Shown piece after piece: positions 7,947 to 15,501 of a stretch of DNA of 28,319 nt (position 1 is the first letter of the stretch; every line of letters starts with the position of its first letter). The position numbers and the translations under genes are program-made. The stretch covers positions 1 through 28,319 of the forward strand of contig CACYEU010000094.1 in NCBI GenBank assembly GCA_902773445.1. Direction: 5' to 3'. A model generated the notes under the pieces. It worked only from the letters and a program-made list of their open reading frames with translations. It made no database searches and had not been told where the DNA came from. The DNA comes from an uncultured Lachnospiraceae bacterium (lineage in GTDB: Bacteria > Bacillota > Clostridia > Lachnospirales > Lachnospiraceae).

Positions 7947-7958
7947 TTTTACGTAAAA
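7947..7958. promoter_or_regulatory. Palindrome in the reductase operon leader (possible operator)
   Basis: TTTTACGTAAAA is a perfect 12-base palindrome. It lies 30 bases before the reductase start codon and just downstream of the -10 hexamer, close to the expected start of transcription, where a repressor would act. It does not match an Fnr/Crp (TTGAT-N4-ATCAA) or Rex consensus that I know. Confidence 0.4.
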
Positions 7959-7970
7959 ACAACTAAAAAT

Positions 7971-7999
7971 ATTCTACATGGCATATCAAGCCCGCGCAA
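7971..7999 (-). promoter_or_regulatory. Candidate promoter of the double-cubane reductase operon
   Basis: On the minus strand TTGCGC (7999-7994) and TAGAAT (7976-7971) are separated by exactly 17 bases. The -10 is good and the -35 is weak, which would suit an activated or tightly controlled promoter. It faces away from the htpG promoters in the same 272-base spacer. AT-rich sequence (about 8001-8027) lies upstream of the -35. Confidence 0.5.
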
Positions 8000-8021
8000 T
8001 CATTAAACTATAGGTTTTTTC

Positions 8022-8027
8022 TATAAT
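8022..8027 (+). promoter_or_regulatory. Possible upstream htpG promoter (-10 only)
   Basis: A perfect TATAAT lies 17 bases before the CIRCE operator. Transcription from it would start just upstream of CIRCE, the usual arrangement for HrcA control. No convincing -35 is seen at 16-18 bases spacing (the sequence there is near ATCATT), so this promoter is tentative. Confidence 0.3.
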
Positions 8028-8044
8028 AGGCCCTGTGCGAATAA

Positions 8045-8071
8045 TTAGCACTCTATCGAAAAGAGTGCTAA
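8045..8071 (+). promoter_or_regulatory. CIRCE operator (HrcA binding site)
   Basis: TTAGCACTC, nine bases, then GAGTGCTAA: this is the exact CIRCE consensus with both arms perfect. HrcA represses transcription through this site and is inactivated by heat-shock load on GroEL. It stands upstream of htpG and eight bases before the -35 of the main promoter. In many Bacillota CIRCE marks groESL and the dnaK operon, so control of htpG by HrcA is noteworthy. hrcA itself is not in the window. Confidence 0.95.
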
Positions 8072-8078
8072 TTTTCTA

Positions 8079-8107
8079 TTGACTTCTCCGGTAACGAATA
8101 CTAAAAT
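8079..8107 (+). promoter_or_regulatory. htpG promoter (sigma-A type)
   Basis: TTGACT (8079-8084) and TAAAAT (8102-8107) are separated by 17 bases. The promoter starts eight bases after the CIRCE operator and would give a leader of about 75 bases before the htpG start codon. Confidence 0.75.
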
Positions 8108-8121
8108 ATTAGTTGAACGAA

Positions 8122-8149
8122 GCGGCCAGTACTACGGCCGTGATTTTTT
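8122..8149 (+). other. Terminator-like hairpin in the htpG leader
   Basis: CGGCC (8123-8127) pairs with GGCCG (8136-8140) around an 8-base loop, with one extra G-T closing pair, and is followed after two bases by six T residues (8144-8149). It lies between the predicted transcription start and the ribosome site, so it might attenuate transcription, but a 5- to 6-pair stem is short. Confidence 0.4.
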
Positions 8150-8189
8150 GGTCTGTAATCTGTATACATATATAAAGGGGTGAATCGAT

Positions 8190-10187
8190 ATGGCCACACG
8201 CAGCGGCAATCTTTCAATCAACAGTGAAAACATCTTTCCGATCATCAAGAAATGGATGTATTCCGACCACGACATTTTTGTCCGCGAGATGATCTCGAAC
8301 TGTACTGACGCGATCACGAAACTGAAGAAACTTGATGTCATCGGCGAATACGAATGTCCTGATGACTATAAGCCCGAGATCAAAGTCGTCGTCGATCCGA
8401 AAGAGAAAACGCTTTCTTTCATCGACAACGGTCTCGGCATGACTGAAGATGAAGTTGAAGAGTATATCACTCAGATCGCATTTTCAGGCGCCAGTGAATT
8501 CCTTGAGAAGTATAAGGATAAGACGAATGAAGATCAGATGATCGGTCACTTCGGGCTTGGCTTCTACTCTGCATTTATGGTCGCCGATGAAGTTCACATT
8601 GAAACGCTGTCATTCCAGAAGGACGCTTCACCGGTCCACTGGGAAAGCGCGGGCGAAACAACTTATGAGATCGGTGAAGGAAGCCGTGATTCGGTCGGCA
8701 CGACGATCACGCTGTTTTTGAACGATGACTCTCTCGAATTCGCAAATGAATACCGCATGCGCGAAGTGCTCGGCAAATACTGCTCTTTCATGCCCTATCC
8801 GATCTATCTCAGCCGCGCGGACATCGATCAGGAATTTGAAGTGATCGACGAAGAAGACCTGCGCGACGATGATGTCATCATTGAGAGGATCCATGAGGAT
8901 GATAAGGACAGAGTCAAGATCAACAAGCGCCCGGTCGCGCTCAACGACACACATCCGCTCTGGGGCAAACACCCGAACGACTGTGAAAAAGACGACTATC
9001 TCGAGTTCTACCGAAAAGTCTTCAACGATTACAAGGAACCGTTATTCTGGATCCATCTTAACATGGATTACCCGTTTAACTTGAAAGGTATCCTGTATTT
9101 CCCGAAGATCAACACCGAATACGATTCGATCGAAGGAACGATCAAACTCTACAATAATCAGGTCTTTATCGCCGACAACATTTCTGAAGTCGTGCCTGAT
9201 TTTCTGAAACTGTTAAAAGGCGTGATCGACTGTCCGGATCTTCCGCTGAACGTTTCGCGCAGCGCTCTTCAGAATGACGGTTTTGTCCAGAAGATCTCTG
9301 ACTATATCTCAAAGAAAGTCGCCGACAAACTGACAGGCATGTGCAAAACCGACCGCGAAGAATACGAAAAGCACTGGGACGACATCGCGCCGTTCATTAA
9401 ATACGGCTGTCTGCGCGACGGCAAATTCTGTGACCGGCTTCAGGATTTCATCCTGTTTAAGAATCTCGACGATCAGTATCTGACGCTCAAAGAATACTCA
9501 GACAAACACGGCCTGACCGTTGAGGAATCCGAGAGCAAGCCGGAAGAAACAGCGGATAAGACAAATGAAAACATCGAAAAGAAAAGCGTCTACTATGTGA
9601 CCGATCCGATTCAGCAGAGCCAGTATATCAATATATTTAAGGGCGAGGGCCTCGACGCGGTATACCTGACGCACTCGATCGATACACCGTTCATCTCACA
9701 GCTCGAACAGAAGAATGAACACCTTGAGTTCAAGCGGATCGATGCCGGTCTCGATGACTCTCTGAAAGAAGGCGACGATATCGATCAGGCAGACGATCAG
9801 GCCATCGGTGATGTCTTCAAAAAAGCTCTGGGACGCGATACGCTCGATGTCAGGGTCGAGCATCTGAAAGATGATTCGATCGCTTCGATGCTTGTCACAA
9901 GTGAAGAAGGCCGGCGTATGCAGGATATGATGAGGATGTACGGTATGGATGTCAGTTCGCCTGACATGATCGACAACGACGCGACATTGATCGTCAACGC
10001 GAATCATCCGCTTGTACAGTATGTCACGGAGCATAAACGCTCAAAGAACAGCCCGGTGATCTGCCGCCAGCTCTATGATATGGCGCGGATCGCCAATCAC
10101 CCGCTGTCACCCGATGAGATGACTGCGTTTGTCAACCGCTCAAATGATATTATGATGATGTTGACCGGGCAGAAGAAAAAGCCGTAA
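8190..10187 (+). CDS. htpG: Molecular chaperone HtpG (Hsp90)
   Basis: This 665-residue protein is a cytosolic ATP-dependent chaperone of the Hsp90 family, slightly longer than E. coli HtpG. The N-terminal GHKL ATPase domain (about 1-215) shows FVREMISNCTDAITKLKK, where the usual Asn-Ala-Ser-Asp-Ala box reads NCTDA, then DNGLGMTEDEV and the lid motif GHFGLGFYSAFMV. The middle domain carries LPLNVSRSALQND with the conserved Arg. The C-terminal dimerisation domain ends in a short basic QKKKP tail without MEEVD, as in all bacterial members. ATG 8190 follows AAAGGGG at good spacing. It appears to be a single-gene unit controlled by HrcA through the CIRCE site upstream. Confidence 0.97.
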   Translation: MATRSGNLSINSENIFPIIKKWMYSDHDIFVREMISNCTDAITKLKKLDVIGEYECPDDYKPEIKVVVDPKEKTLSFIDNGLGMTEDEVEEYITQIAFSGASEFLEKYKDKTNEDQMIGHFGLGFYSAFMVADEVHIETLSFQKDASPVHWESAGETTYEIGEGSRDSVGTTITLFLNDDSLEFANEYRMREVLGKYCSFMPYPIYLSRADIDQEFEVIDEEDLRDDDVIIERIHEDDKDRVKINKRPVALNDTHPLWGKHPNDCEKDDYLEFYRKVFNDYKEPLFWIHLNMDYPFNLKGILYFPKINTEYDSIEGTIKLYNNQVFIADNISEVVPDFLKLLKGVIDCPDLPLNVSRSALQNDGFVQKISDYISKKVADKLTGMCKTDREEYEKHWDDIAPFIKYGCLRDGKFCDRLQDFILFKNLDDQYLTLKEYSDKHGLTVEESESKPEETADKTNENIEKKSVYYVTDPIQQSQYINIFKGEGLDAVYLTHSIDTPFISQLEQKNEHLEFKRIDAGLDDSLKEGDDIDQADDQAIGDVFKKALGRDTLDVRVEHLKDDSIASMLVTSEEGRRMQDMMRMYGMDVSSPDMIDNDATLIVNANHPLVQYVTEHKRSKNSPVICRQLYDMARIANHPLSPDEMTAFVNRSNDIMMMLTGQKKKP

Positions 10188-10193
10188 CCAATG

Positions 10194-10221
10194 TTGATAA
10201 ATGATCCCTCTGTGCTATAAT
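10194..10221 (+). promoter_or_regulatory. Strong extended -10 promoter downstream of htpG
   Basis: TTGATA (10194-10199), a 16-base spacer and TATAAT (10216-10221) preceded by TGC, the extended -10 element. This is the best promoter in the window by eye. It starts six bases after the htpG stop and fires into a short unit holding a 22-codon frame and a terminator. Confidence 0.75.
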
Positions 10222-10262
10222 AGGTTTACTTGGTCTGAAGATACTATTTGAGGGGCATTTAA

Positions 10263-10331
10263 GTGAATACCATTTCAGCAATCGTTACCATTCCGATTGC
10301 CCTTTTCCTGTTTTTTCTGCAGGGTACATAG
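10263..10331 (+). CDS. Possible 22-residue hydrophobic small protein
   Basis: GTG at 10263 opens a 22-codon frame ending at TAG 10329-10331. The peptide starts with Asn-Thr after the initiator and has a hydrophobic core, ISAIVTIPIALFLFFL, long enough for one membrane pass, ending QGT. A GAGGGG ribosome site (10250-10255) lies seven bases before the start, about 30 bases after a strong extended -10 promoter, and an intrinsic terminator begins three bases after the stop. Promoter, ribosome site, frame and terminator thus form a complete mini-gene. I do not recognise the family. Options are a small regulatory membrane peptide, a type I toxin-like peptide, or a non-coding RNA in which the frame is accidental. 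There is no second frame that looks like an antitoxin. Confidence 0.5.
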   Translation: MNTISAIVTIPIALFLFFLQGT

Positions 10332-10333
10332 TA

Positions 10334-10378
10334 TCGAAGGCTGTACGGATCGAAGGATCTGCTGCAGCCTCGATTTTT
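10334..10378 (+). terminator. Intrinsic terminator of the small-protein unit
   Basis: TCGAAGGCTG (10334-10343) pairs with CAGCCTCGA (10365-10373) with one bulged A, directly followed by TTTTT (10374-10378). It ends the short transcript from the promoter at 10194-10221, giving an RNA of roughly 150 bases. Confidence 0.75.
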
Positions 10379-10395
10379 ATGGTATTTACGATCCT

Positions 10396-10413
10396 GACCG
10401 GCTTATTCCGGTC
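10396..10413 (+). other. Second hairpin upstream of the GtrA gene
   Basis: GACCGG (10396-10401) and CCGGTC (10408-10413) form a perfect 6-base-pair stem with a 6-base loop, followed by GCTTTAAT. It may back up the terminator at 10334-10378. Confidence 0.4.
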
Positions 10414-10434
10414 GCTTTAATCCCCTTTATACAA

Positions 10435-10448
10435 TTTGATCGATCAAA
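10435..10448. promoter_or_regulatory. 14-base palindrome before the GtrA gene
   Basis: TTTGATCGATCAAA is a perfect palindrome ending 12 bases before ATG 10461. No clear promoter or Shine-Dalgarno accompanies it (a weak TATACA lies at 10428-10433), so it may be an operator or simply part of the general GATC richness of this genome. Confidence 0.3.
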
Positions 10449-10460
10449 ATAAGACAACAG

Positions 10461-10907
10461 ATGAAAGACTATATCAAAAAGTTCTATGAATCCCACCGCG
10501 AAATCATCGCCTATCTGTTTTGGGGGGTTCTGACAGCCGTAATAAACTGGGGCGCCTATATACTGTTTGCCGCCATACTGCCGTTCGGCAGGCTGACAGT
10601 CACTGTTGCGAACGCTTTGTCATGGGTATTTGCGGTCGTGTTCGCTTTCATATCGAATAAGATCCGGGTCTTTGAAAGCAGAGACTGGTCATTTAAAACA
10701 ACATTCCCTGAATTGTGGAAATTCGTCGGCACGAGGGCCGCAACCGGTCTGTATGAAATGATTGCCGTTCCGGCTCTGGTCGCAATCGGACTAAATCAGA
10801 AGATCTTCGGCATCGAAGGAATGCTCTCCAAAGTGCTAGTATCCCTGTCGGTCGTGATCATAAACTATGTCGCCAGCAAATTTTTGATATTCAGACACCA
10901 TGATTGA
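10461..10907 (+). CDS. GtrA-like membrane protein
   Basis: This 148-residue protein with four predicted membrane helices fits the GtrA family, which is thought to flip or hold polyprenyl-phosphate-linked sugars for wall or O-antigen modification. The N-terminus, with a short basic segment then EIIAYLFWGVLTAVINWGAY, is typical, as is the VVIINYVASKFLIF end. ATG 10461 has only a weak ribosome site (AAGAC), so expression may be low. It overlaps the next gene by eight bases, so the pair is translationally coupled. With a probable GT-C enzyme beside it, a role in lipid-linked sugar transfer outside the membrane is likely; the sugar is unknown. Confidence 0.9.
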   Translation: MKDYIKKFYESHREIIAYLFWGVLTAVINWGAYILFAAILPFGRLTVTVANALSWVFAVVFAFISNKIRVFESRDWSFKTTFPELWKFVGTRAATGLYEMIAVPALVAIGLNQKIFGIEGMLSKVLVSLSVVIINYVASKFLIFRHHD

Positions 10908-12810
10908 TTATCTGTTATTAGTTATCATTCCGCTTACGCTTATAGTCATCTGTCTGTGCGCAGGTTATCTGTTGTCGCGCATCGGCAGTCTCAGCTTGAC
11001 TCCTTCAGGATGCATTGTTGCCGGCTATATTGGCATAACCGGCGCTTTTCAGCTGATTTCTCTTCCGTTCATGCAGTTTGGACTTCGTTTCACACCGCTG
11101 TTTGTATTAAGCGTTCTGCTCTGTCTCGTGATCACCGCGGCAGGGATCGTGTTGATGATACGCGACAGAAACCGGCTGAAAAGCTCTGTCTGTAATGGTT
11201 TCAGAAATCTGCGCGCGCAGAAGCAGCTGATTCTTTCGGTCATCTTCGCGCTGATCATCGCCTTTCAGATCGCATATATCGTGTTTTACCAATACACGGA
11301 TGCAGATGACAGCTTCTTCGTCACTCAGATCAACACGATCATTGATACGAACCGCGTCCTGTATTTCGATCCTGCTTCCGGGCTTCCGGAGCTCAAGCTT
11401 AACCCGACTTATAAGCTCGTCAGTTACGAAGTGATCCTGAGCGTCATTTCAAGACTGTTCCATGTCAATGCCGCATTTCTTTCGCATACCATTCTTCCTG
11501 TCTTTTTCATTCCGCTTCACTATATGATCATTGTCCTGACAGGAAAACGGTTGTTTAAATCACACGCACTGTACTTTGCTCTTCTTTATATGATGACGAA
11601 TCTGTTCTCTCTCTACTCCGGATATTCACAGGGAGCATTCTTCATCTACAGGATCTGGCAGGGGAAAGGTGTATTGATTGCCATCATTATTCCTGCGTTG
11701 ATTCTGGCTTTTCTGTGGATTTCAGATCACCATCCGGTTTTGTGGAAAACTGTATTGATCCTTTTTTTGATCCTGCTGTCAGGAATGCATGCGTCAACGA
11801 TTGGGATTTTCCTGGTTCCGATCGCCTATTTCGGCCTTGCGGCCGGTTATCTGGTATTTGAGCGGTTCGACTTCAAAAGGCTTACAGGCATCATATTGCC
11901 GGTGCTTCTGTTCATTCCGCTGGTGTTGCTTAAGTTCTTCGTCCTTTCCGGCGATCAGGGTGTCGGTTTTGGCGCCCTGACAGAAGATCCTGACCAGATC
12001 GATCAGCATGTTTCGTATATTCATGAATTCTTTGAGGTGTTCTTTAATAACCAAATTGCCGTTTTTATCGTGTTTGCCGCCGCTCTTATCTTCCTTTTGA
12101 TCTGCAGCGGAAAACGGTTTGGCAATAACAGAAAGGTTCAATGGCTTGTCGCTTTTCCGTCTGCCGTTATCTGGCTGACATTCGCAAATCCTCTGTTCAT
12201 GCCTTTTATTATGGAACATGTGACAAGCAAATATGTCTATTGGCGCTTGTTCTGGCTGCTTCAGGTTCCTCTCGTCATTGTCTCAGCGGTCCAACTGGCA
12301 GCAGAATCATTCAAAAACAAATACCGCTTTGCCGCATGTTTAATGGCCGGGGTTCTTATGATCGGATTGACCGGTGTTCCGGTCTATCCCGGAAAGTTTA
12401 AACACCGCTCAAACTGCTATAAAATAGATGGCTTTGCCGTATTGGCTTCGGATGCTGTTAATGAAGATGCCGGATCCTCAGATGTCACACTGTTAGTCCC
12501 GGTTGAACTGTCCTATGAGATCCGCCAGTACAGCAGCAACATCAAACTGCCGATCAATCGGTACTCGGCTGTCAATTTTGCTTCTTCCGGCTTGTCAGAT
12601 GTCTACAAGGATTTAACCGGGAGTCTTGCAAAACCGCTGTACGTTGACCACCATTGGGACGCGGATTCAATTGAATCTGCCGCAAAAAAACATGGTATCG
12701 ACTATGTCATTCTGATTACAGACACAATCGATACCAATTCGATTCCTGATTCTTGGAAGAAAGTCGATGAGATTGCAATAACGACCGTTTACAGGTGTTA
12801 TCAGCGCTGA
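10900..12810 (+). CDS. Large polytopic membrane protein, probable GT-C glycosyltransferase
   Basis: This 636-residue protein has about a dozen hydrophobic helices and a C-terminal soluble stretch of roughly 150 residues. The first long external loop holds an acidic YTDADDSFFV motif just after a membrane helix, as expected of the catalytic loop of GT-C enzymes that use polyprenyl-phosphate sugars. I cannot name the exact family (it may be one of the unnamed DUF families of Bacillota). It overlaps the GtrA gene by eight bases, and a GtrA/GT-C pair is a familiar arrangement for sugar decoration of surface polymers. Its stop lies only seven bases from the convergent glyA stop, with no room for a terminator between them. 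Function is inferred from topology and neighbours. Confidence 0.75.
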   Translation: MIDYLLLVIIPLTLIVICLCAGYLLSRIGSLSLTPSGCIVAGYIGITGAFQLISLPFMQFGLRFTPLFVLSVLLCLVITAAGIVLMIRDRNRLKSSVCNGFRNLRAQKQLILSVIFALIIAFQIAYIVFYQYTDADDSFFVTQINTIIDTNRVLYFDPASGLPELKLNPTYKLVSYEVILSVISRLFHVNAAFLSHTILPVFFIPLHYMIIVLTGKRLFKSHALYFALLYMMTNLFSLYSGYSQGAFFIYRIWQGKGVLIAIIIPALILAFLWISDHHPVLWKTVLILFLILLSGMHASTIGIFLVPIAYFGLAAGYLVFERFDFKRLTGIILPVLLFIPLVLLKFFVLSGDQGVGFGALTEDPDQIDQHVSYIHEFFEVFFNNQIAVFIVFAAALIFLLICSGKRFGNNRKVQWLVAFPSAVIWLTFANPLFMPFIMEHVTSKYVYWRLFWLLQVPLVIVSAVQLAAESFKNKYRFAACLMAGVLMIGLTGVPVYPGKFKHRSNCYKIDGFAVLASDAVNEDAGSSDVTLLVPVELSYEIRQYSSNIKLPINRYSAVNFASSGLSDVYKDLTGSLAKPLYVDHHWDADSIESAAKKHGIDYVILITDTIDTNSIPDSWKKVDEIAITTVYRCYQR

Positions 12811-12817
12811 CAAAAGA

Positions 12818-14053
12818 TTATTGCAACGGATATTTCTCAGTTAACTCAGCGACCATTTTTCTGACAAGATTGCTTTGTTCTTCTCCGTCGGTCATCAGCC
12901 TGATGCATTCAGCGATCACTTCCATATCTTTCTCTTCCATCCCCCGCGTCGTCACTGCCGGTGTTCCGAGGCGCAGACCACTGGTCACAAACGGAGACCG
13001 CTGTTCGTTCGGAACCGTATTCTTGTTGGCAGTGATGCCGACATCATCGAGACGCCGCTCGAGTTCCTTGCCGCTGACGTCCAGACCGGACAGATCAAGA
13101 AGAAGCAGATGGTTGTCCGTACCGCCTGACACGATCTTCATACCGCGTGCTGTCAGCGCGTCAGACAGCGCTTTCGCATTCGCGACGACTCTTCTCTGAT
13201 AATCCTTGAATTCATCGCTCAGCGCCTCCTTGAAGCATACTGCCTTCGCGGCGATCACATGCATCAGCGGTCCACCCTGTGTTCCGGGGAAGATAGCTTT
13301 ATTGAAATTGAACTTTTTCTGAGCCTCGGCACTTGCAAGGATCAGGCCGCCCCGCGGACCGCGCAGAGTCTTGTGCGTCGTGGTCGTCACGACATCCGCA
13401 TACGGAATCGGTGACGGATGCAGGCCTGCAGCGACAAGTCCTGCGATATGCGCCATGTCGACCATCAGATAAGAACCGCATTGATCCGCGATCCTGCGAA
13501 AACGCTCAAAGTCGATGATCCTGGAATAGGCGCTCGCCCCTGCAACGATCAGCTTTGGCTTGTTGGCCATTGCCAGCTCCTCAAGCTTCTCATAATCGAT
13601 CCGTCCGTCATCGCCGACGCCGTAAGGAATAAAATGAAAGTATTTACCTGAAATATTGACCGGTGAACCGTGTGTCAAGTGTCCGCCGTTACTCAAGTCC
13701 ATACCCAACACTGTGTCGCCGGGTTCAAGCATTGCGAAATACGCAGCAAGATTCGCGTTGGCTCCGGAATGCGGCTGCACATTTGCATAGGTGCATCCGA
13801 ACAGTTCCATGGCCCGGCTGCGCGCCAGATCCTCGATTTCATCCATGTTCACGCAACCGCCGTAATAACGCTTTCCCGGATAGCCTTCAGCGTATTTATT
13901 GGTCAAAACACTCCCCATTGCAGCCATCACCGCATGACTGACCCAGTTTTCAGAGGCGATCAGTTCAATATGATGGTTCTGACGTTCACTCTCTTTCCCG
14001 ATAAGTGCCGCAATTTCCGGATCCGTCCGCTCAATGTCTGCAAATGAATACAT
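12818..14053 (-). CDS. glyA: Serine hydroxymethyltransferase
   Basis: This 411-residue PLP enzyme interconverts serine plus tetrahydrofolate with glycine plus methylene-tetrahydrofolate in the cytoplasm, feeding one-carbon metabolism. Motifs are complete: IELIASENWVS near the N-terminus, YAEGYPGKRYYGG, the PLP lysine Lys228 in VVTTTTHKTLRGPRGG, and the C-terminal RLGTPAVTTRGM. Length is normal. A strong AGGAGG lies six bases before ATG 14053, inside the 15-base gap after htrA, so the two are probably cotranscribed. The 3' end faces the GT-C gene with seven bases between the stops, and no terminator is visible. Pairing with htrA is uncommon, and no other folate gene is near. Confidence 0.97.
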   Translation of the reverse strand: MYSFADIERTDPEIAALIGKESERQNHHIELIASENWVSHAVMAAMGSVLTNKYAEGYPGKRYYGGCVNMDEIEDLARSRAMELFGCTYANVQPHSGANANLAAYFAMLEPGDTVLGMDLSNGGHLTHGSPVNISGKYFHFIPYGVGDDGRIDYEKLEELAMANKPKLIVAGASAYSRIIDFERFRRIADQCGSYLMVDMAHIAGLVAAGLHPSPIPYADVVTTTTHKTLRGPRGGLILASAEAQKKFNFNKAIFPGTQGGPLMHVIAAKAVCFKEALSDEFKDYQRRVVANAKALSDALTARGMKIVSGGTDNHLLLLDLSGLDVSGKELERRLDDVGITANKNTVPNEQRSPFVTSGLRLGTPAVTTRGMEEKDMEVIAECIRLMTDGEEQSNLVRKMVAELTEKYPLQ

Positions 14054-14068
14054 AAATACCTCCTGCTG

Positions 14069-15343
<1,275 letters not shown>

Positions 15344-15410
15344 GATTGAATGTCTCCTTTCGCAATCTTTTCTTTACATCAATCATTGTAGACCGTGTTT
15401 TTGTCCAAGT

Positions 15411-15438
15411 TGTGAACAAGATGTCAAGAGCTTGTGAA
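15411..15438 (-). promoter_or_regulatory. Three 11-base-period repeats upstream of htrA (candidate response-regulator box)
   Basis: TGTGAA (15411-15416), TGTCAA (15422-15427) and TGTGAA (15433-15438) are spaced by exactly 11 bases, one DNA turn. On the htrA strand they read TTCACA, TTGACA, TTCACA. Such phased hexamers are how OmpR/PhoB-family regulators (for example WalR, TGTWAH-N5-TGTWAH) bind. The site is 68 to 95 bases before the htrA start codon. Confidence 0.5.
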
Positions 15439-15467
15439 AAAGGTATACCGGAGGTCTCCCCCCGGTA
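15437..15467 (-). terminator. Strong intrinsic terminator after the cohesin-like gene
   Basis: On the minus strand a 9-base-pair stem TACCGGGGG / CCTCCGGTA (one G-U pair) closes on a GAGA tetraloop of the stable GNRA type and is followed by ACC and then TTTTT. It lies 35 bases after the stop of the cohesin-like gene and separates that transcript from htrA. Confidence 0.88.
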
Positions 15468-15501
15468 CCACCTCATAGATTATCAACTTGTAAATATTCT
15501 G

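Noticed and set aside
7947..7958. Fnr- or Rex-type site
   Set aside because: TTTTACGTAAAA does not fit TTGAT-N4-ATCAA or the Rex consensus; it is reported only as an unassigned palindrome.
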